From Cellulomonas shaoxiangyii (GTDB lineage: Bacteria > Actinomycetota > Actinomycetes > Actinomycetales > Cellulomonadaceae): a DNA stretch of 64,000 nucleotides. A model generated the notes under the pieces. That model had not been told where the DNA came from, searched no databases, and was given only the letters and a program-made list of their open reading frames with translations. The stretch spans positions 124,001-188,000 of the forward strand of contig NZ_CP039291.1 in NCBI RefSeq assembly GCF_004798685.1. The letters run 5' to 3'. Every line of letters starts with the position of its first letter. Within the stretch, counting starts at the first letter, position 1. Of this stretch, positions 60,709 to 64,000 are shown piece by piece. Position numbers and translations under genes: made by a program.

Positions 60709-60851
60709 CGGGGGGCTCCTCGGTGCGTCGGGACGATGGTCTCGACGCTACGGAGCGGGGGTGTGCCGGCACGATCCAGCACGCTCCCGAGCCGGGGTAC
60801 AGCAGGCTGTACTTCCTGCTCAGCGGCCGTCCCCGCGCCGCCGCGGTGGCC

Positions 60852-60857
60852 TAGGGT
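60852..60857 (+). promoter_or_regulatory. -10-like box before the sensor kinase gene
   Basis: TAGGGT is followed by 24 bases that include GAGGAGG (60868-60874), then ATG 60882. This promoter gives a normal leader, unlike the leaderless ones in this window. No clear -35. Confidence 0.4.
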
Positions 60858-60881
60858 CGCCGTCGACGAGGAGGTGGTGCC

Positions 60882-62126
60882 ATGCCGTCCGAGCCCGTGG
60901 CCGCCCGGGCCCGCCGCCGCGCGGCGCGCACCCTGGACGCGCTGGAGCACGTGGTCGGCGGCCTGGGCACCGGCGTGCTCGCCCTCATGGTGCTGCTCGC
61001 GCTCGTGCTCACCGCCCTGCTGTGCGTCGTCGGCGTGGGTCTGCTGCTGGCACCCGGTGCGCTGCGCGCGGTCCGGGCCGTCGCCGACCGGGAGCGCACG
61101 CGGCTGTCGCACACGGGGGCCACCGTCGTCAGCCCCGGTCCGCTGCCCGACGGCCTGCGCGCCCAGCTCGCCGACCCCGACCTGCGCCGCGAGCTCCTCT
61201 GGACCGTCGAGCACGCCACCGTCGGCGTCGTCCTGGGGCTCGTCGCGGTGACGCTGCCGTTCTCCGCGGTGCGGGACGTGACGGTGCCGCTGTGGTGGCG
61301 GGCCTTCCCCGACGAGGTCGCGTCGACCGACCTGATGTCCGTGCCGGTCACGTCGTGGCCCGACGCGTTCGTCGTGTTCCTCATGGGGGTCGGCTGGTTC
61401 CTGCTCGCGGTGCTGGTGCTGCCGCCGCTGGCGCGCCTGCAGGCGTGGCCAGGCCGCGTGCTGCTCGCGCCGCCGCCGGGCACGGACCTGGCGCTGCGCG
61501 TCGCGCAGCTCACCGCGACCCGCGCCGGCGCGCTGGACGCGCACGTGGCCGAGCTGCGGCGCATCGAGCGGTCCCTGCACGACGGCACCCAGAACCGCCT
61601 GGTCGCGGTGACGGTCCTGCTCGGTGCCGCCCGGCGCGCCGTCGTGCGCGACCCGGCCGACGCCGAGGCGCTGCTCGAGCGCGCGCAGTCCGCCGCCGAG
61701 GAGGCGCTCGCGGAGCTGCGGGCCGTGGCGCGCAGCATCCTGCCGCCCGTGCTGACCGACCGCAGCCTCGCCGACGCGCTCACCGGGCTCGCGTCGTCCA
61801 GCCTCGTGCCGTGCGCGCTGCGCGTCGACCTGCCCGTGCGGTGCGCGGCGTCGGTCGAGGCGACGGCGTACTTCACCGTCGCGGAGGCGCTGACCAACGC
61901 CGCGCGGCACAGCGGTGCGGGCGCCGTGAACGTCGACGTCGCGATGGCCGGGGACCGGCTGCGGGTCGTCGTCACCGACGACGGCGAGGGTGGTGCCGAC
62001 GAGGCGGCCGGCTCCGGGCTCGCGGGCATCCGCCGGCGCACCGAGGCCCACGACGGGTCGCTGCAGCTCACGAGCCCGCGCGGCGGGCCGACCACCCTGG
62101 AGGTGACCCTGCCGTGCGGATCGTGA
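60882..62126 (+). CDS. Two-component sensor histidine kinase (HisKA_3 type)
   Basis: 414 residues. A sensor region with an N-terminal helix pair (about 25-60), a second pair (about 110-195) and intervening extracellular parts is followed by the dimerisation/phosphoacceptor segment RRIERSLHDGTQNRLVAVTV (His near residue 233) and an HATPase_c domain with EALTNAARHSGAGAV and SGLAGIRRRTEAHDG. The response regulator gene starts 13 bases before this one ends. The signal is unknown. Confidence 0.88.
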   Translation: MPSEPVAARARRRAARTLDALEHVVGGLGTGVLALMVLLALVLTALLCVVGVGLLLAPGALRAVRAVADRERTRLSHTGATVVSPGPLPDGLRAQLADPDLRRELLWTVEHATVGVVLGLVAVTLPFSAVRDVTVPLWWRAFPDEVASTDLMSVPVTSWPDAFVVFLMGVGWFLLAVLVLPPLARLQAWPGRVLLAPPPGTDLALRVAQLTATRAGALDAHVAELRRIERSLHDGTQNRLVAVTVLLGAARRAVVRDPADAEALLERAQSAAEEALAELRAVARSILPPVLTDRSLADALTGLASSSLVPCALRVDLPVRCAASVEATAYFTVAEALTNAARHSGAGAVNVDVAMAGDRLRVVVTDDGEGGADEAAGSGLAGIRRRTEAHDGSLQLTSPRGGPTTLEVTLPCGS

Positions 62127-62773
62127 TCGGTGAGGACGACGCGCTGCTGCGCGAGGGCCTGGCGCTGCTGCTGCGGGCCGAGGGCCTGGACGTCGTCGCG
62201 ACGGCGCCCGACGCCGAGGGCCTGCTCGCGGCGGTCGAGCGGCACGAGCCGGACGTCGCGATCGTCGACGTGCGGATGCCGCCCACGCACACGGACGAGG
62301 GCATCCGCGCCGCGGTCGAGGCGCGCCGGCGCCGGCCGGGCCTCGCGGTGCTCGTCCTCTCGGCGTACGTCGAGCAGGCGTTCGCGACCGACCTGATGGT
62401 GCACGGCGGCGCCCGCCTCGGGTACCTGCTCAAGGAGCGCGTCGGGCGGGTGGAGGAGTTCCTCGACGCGCTGCACCGGGTGGCGGCGGGCGGCACGGCG
62501 ATCGACCCCGACGTGGTCGCCCAGCTGCTGACCCGGACGCGGTCCGACCCCCGTCTCGACCGGCTCAGCCCGCGGGAGCGGGAGGTCCTCGAGGTCATGG
62601 CCGAGGGACTGGGCAACACCGCGATCGCGTCCCGCCTGTTCATCACCGAGGGCGCGGTGCACAAGCACATCCGCAGCATCTTCGCGAAGCTGGACCTGCC
62701 GCCCGACGACGAGGCGGACCGCCGCGTCACCGCCGTCCTGCGCTACCTCGAGGACGCCCAGCGGCGGGGGTGA
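62114..62773 (+). CDS. NarL/LuxR-family response regulator
   Basis: 219 residues. Receiver domain 1-120 with the acidic pair EDD near residue 8, phospho-acceptor Asp52 (VDVRMPP) and LKERVGRVEEF; helix-turn-helix about 150-215 with LSPREREVLEVMAEGLGNTA and EGAVHKHIRSIFAKLDL. It is phosphorylated by the kinase encoded just before. The targets are unknown. Confidence 0.9.
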   Translation: MRIVIGEDDALLREGLALLLRAEGLDVVATAPDAEGLLAAVERHEPDVAIVDVRMPPTHTDEGIRAAVEARRRRPGLAVLVLSAYVEQAFATDLMVHGGARLGYLLKERVGRVEEFLDALHRVAAGGTAIDPDVVAQLLTRTRSDPRLDRLSPREREVLEVMAEGLGNTAIASRLFITEGAVHKHIRSIFAKLDLPPDDEADRRVTAVLRYLEDAQRRG

Positions 62774-62823
62774 CCGCGGACGCACGCACGCGGCCCGGCC
62801 CGGCGACGCGTCAGGTGAGAGCG

Positions 62824-63696
62824 TCACAGGGCCAGCAGGACCGTCACGCCCAGGACGAGGTCGATCACGGCGCACGCCTCGGCGAACCAGCGCCACGTGA
62901 CGCGCCCGGCCCGGTACAGGGCCGCGTCCCAGCCGACGTGCAGGAGCCACCCGGCGGCGACGACGGGCCCGGCCACCGCCGCCGGCGCGGTCGCCGCCAC
63001 GGCGGCGAGCCCGAGGTAGAGGACGAAGCCGGCGACGTGGGCGGCGAGCAGCCGGTCGCCCCGGAACTCGCGCCGCACCGCACCGATGACGAGGTACTCG
63101 CCGCCGAGCACGACGAGCGTCCACGCGGGCAGGATGCCGGGGCGCAGCCACGAGTCGAACGTCAGGCCGAGGGCCAGGAGCGTCGGCCAGCGGTGCGCGA
63201 CGGCCTCGACCCCCCGGCCCCACGCCGTGGGCGCCGGGGCGTGGACGTGCCCGCCCGTGTACCGGTCCCGGCGCAGGAGCATCACGGCCGCCATCGCGGG
63301 CAGCATGAGGACGTGCCCGACGACGAGGGCGTCGGCCGCGGACACCAGTCCCGCCCAGTACGGCGCCAGGCCGGCCGCGAACGGCAGGACCATCGCGGCC
63401 GACATCTCGCCGACCGCCCGCGGGCCGTGCCCGCGGTGCACCATCCACACGGCCATGCCGAGGGTCATGGTCGTCGCCATGACGAGCGCCGCGGCCTCCG
63501 GGCCGGCCGCGGCCAGGTCCCACCCGACCGCGGCGGCCAGGCCTGTCGCGACGGGGGCGAGCAGGAGCATCCCGAGGAGCATGGCCAGGACCATGCCGCC
63601 GAGATGGAGGGCGAACGTCACGGCGGGCCCCCGGGGCGGGCGTGCCGTGGTCGTCGCGGTGCGGTGGTGCCCGGGTTCGTGCGTCGTGGTGATCAT
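62824..63696 (-). CDS. Integral membrane protein of unknown function
   Basis: 290 residues. After a His/Thr-rich start come about eight hydrophobic segments with conserved-looking VMVHRGHG-like and LMLPAMAAVMLLRRDRY loops. HGHG and two Gly-His-Val turns (GGHVHA) are present. I do not recognise the family with certainty. It lies next to a two-component system but runs towards it. ATG 63696 precedes MITTTHEPGHH. Confidence 0.65.
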   Translation of the reverse strand: MITTTHEPGHHRTATTTARPPRGPAVTFALHLGGMVLAMLLGMLLLAPVATGLAAAVGWDLAAAGPEAAALVMATTMTLGMAVWMVHRGHGPRAVGEMSAAMVLPFAAGLAPYWAGLVSAADALVVGHVLMLPAMAAVMLLRRDRYTGGHVHAPAPTAWGRGVEAVAHRWPTLLALGLTFDSWLRPGILPAWTLVVLGGEYLVIGAVRREFRGDRLLAAHVAGFVLYLGLAAVAATAPAAVAGPVVAAGWLLHVGWDAALYRAGRVTWRWFAEACAVIDLVLGVTVLLAL

Positions 63697-63792
63697 GGGC
63701 CCACGCTGCGGCCGGTGCGCGCCCGCGGGACCGGTGGCGTGCGCACACGATCCGGGGCGGACCGCACGGGTCCGCCGTGCGGCGAGCGCGCC

Positions 63793-63798
63793 TAGCAT
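63793..63798 (+). promoter_or_regulatory. -10-like box seven bases before a GTG (possible leaderless start)
   Basis: TAGCAT is followed by 7 bases and GTG 63806, with no ribosome binding site between. Confidence 0.45.
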
Positions 63799-63805
63799 CA
63801 CGCGT

Positions 63806-64000
63806 GTGAGCACCCTCGCCGCGTCGCCGTGGGTGGCCGCCCCGCGCGACCGCCGGCTGGGCCGCGCGCGGGCGCTCGTGCTCGTGTGGCTCGCGACGAC
63901 GGTGTGCACGAGCCTCGTGCTGCCGGGGATCGGCCTGCTCGAGGAGCCCCGCCCGCTGTGGGTCGCGCTCGGCTCGGTCGGCATCGCGGCGTTCGCGGTG
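63806..64000 (+). CDS. Membrane protein, N-terminal end (partial)
   Basis: The first 65 codons of a gene cut by the window edge. A basic start (RDRRLGRAR) is followed by a hydrophobic segment ALVLVWLATTVCTSLVLPGI and a second beginning VALGSVGIAAFAV. That layout fits a sensor kinase or other membrane protein, but no domain can be assigned. Confidence 0.6.
   Translation, partial: MSTLAASPWVAAPRDRRLGRARALVLVWLATTVCTSLVLPGIGLLEEPRPLWVALGSVGIAAFAV

Noticed and set aside
1..64000. Insertion sequences, prophage, tRNA or rRNA genes, replication origin
   Set aside because: No transposase, integrase, terminal repeats, tRNA-like folds or DnaA-box clusters were seen in reading the window.

Overview
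The window is very GC-rich DNA dense with genes, many of which use GTG starts and four-base stop/start overlaps. It shows no mobile elements, tRNA or rRNA. Gene content (a lipoprotein with an actinobacterial-style lipobox, a MT0933-like antitoxin, a DUF3817 protein, a non-F420 LLM protein beside a GH13 enzyme, possible leaderless promoters) points to an actinobacterium, probably Micrococcales such as Cellulomonas. The genus is an inference, not proven.

Layout. (1) 1-6720: the end of a LuxR regulator, then a LacI-type regulator with an odd VPATx-repeat N-terminus and a complete YtfQ/YtfR/YtfT/YjfF-type sugar ABC importer. Matching LacI-like operators lie before the regulator and before the importer. 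(2) 6775-13341: a QorB-like reductase, a PAS-SpoIIE phosphatase, an LLM flavoprotein coupled to a GH13 enzyme, a block of tandem hairpins and an FKBP lipoprotein. (3) 13467-15524: an EF-G-like GTPase. (4) 15540-33365: a large lipid or polyketide locus. (5) 33588-36910: an FtsX-type ABC exporter. (6) 37080-54206: housekeeping and stress genes: YciO-like, LOG-like, type-5 uracil-DNA glycosylase, CPBP protease, two SDRs, glyoxalase, DapA-like aldolase, peptidase-like hydrolase, DUF3817, a 1271-residue RecB-like nuclease/helicase fusion, a Zwf-like dehydrogenase, an MFS transporter and DUF998. (7) 54203-60422: a second LLM protein, a MazEF-like and a Phd/VapC-like toxin-antitoxin pair, a GH92 glycosidase and a GT4 glycosyltransferase. 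(8) 60463-64000: a two-component system, membrane proteins and the start of another membrane protein.

The most unusual region is the minus-strand run from 33365 down to 18767, eighteen genes almost all joined by 1-8 base overlaps. It encodes two acyl carrier proteins, three ketosynthases with complete Cys-His-His triads, three ketosynthase-like proteins without the nucleophilic cysteine, a ketoreductase, a fused double-hotdog dehydratase, a FabI-type enoyl reductase, a double-hotdog thioesterase-like protein, two alpha/beta hydrolases, a DsbA/HCCA-isomerase-like protein and, in the middle, three consecutive small proteins resembling the TusB, TusD and TusC (DsrH/E/F) sulfur-relay subunits. 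Beside it lie a phosphopantetheinyl transferase with a START-like protein, and a divergent LuxR-type regulator with a third alpha/beta hydrolase. The set can in principle build a largely reduced acyl chain on a dedicated carrier protein. No acyltransferase, AMP ligase, glycosyltransferase or aromatic ammonia-lyase is present, so it is not a standard aryl-polyene cluster, and a sulfur-relay trio inside such an operon is not something I recognise.
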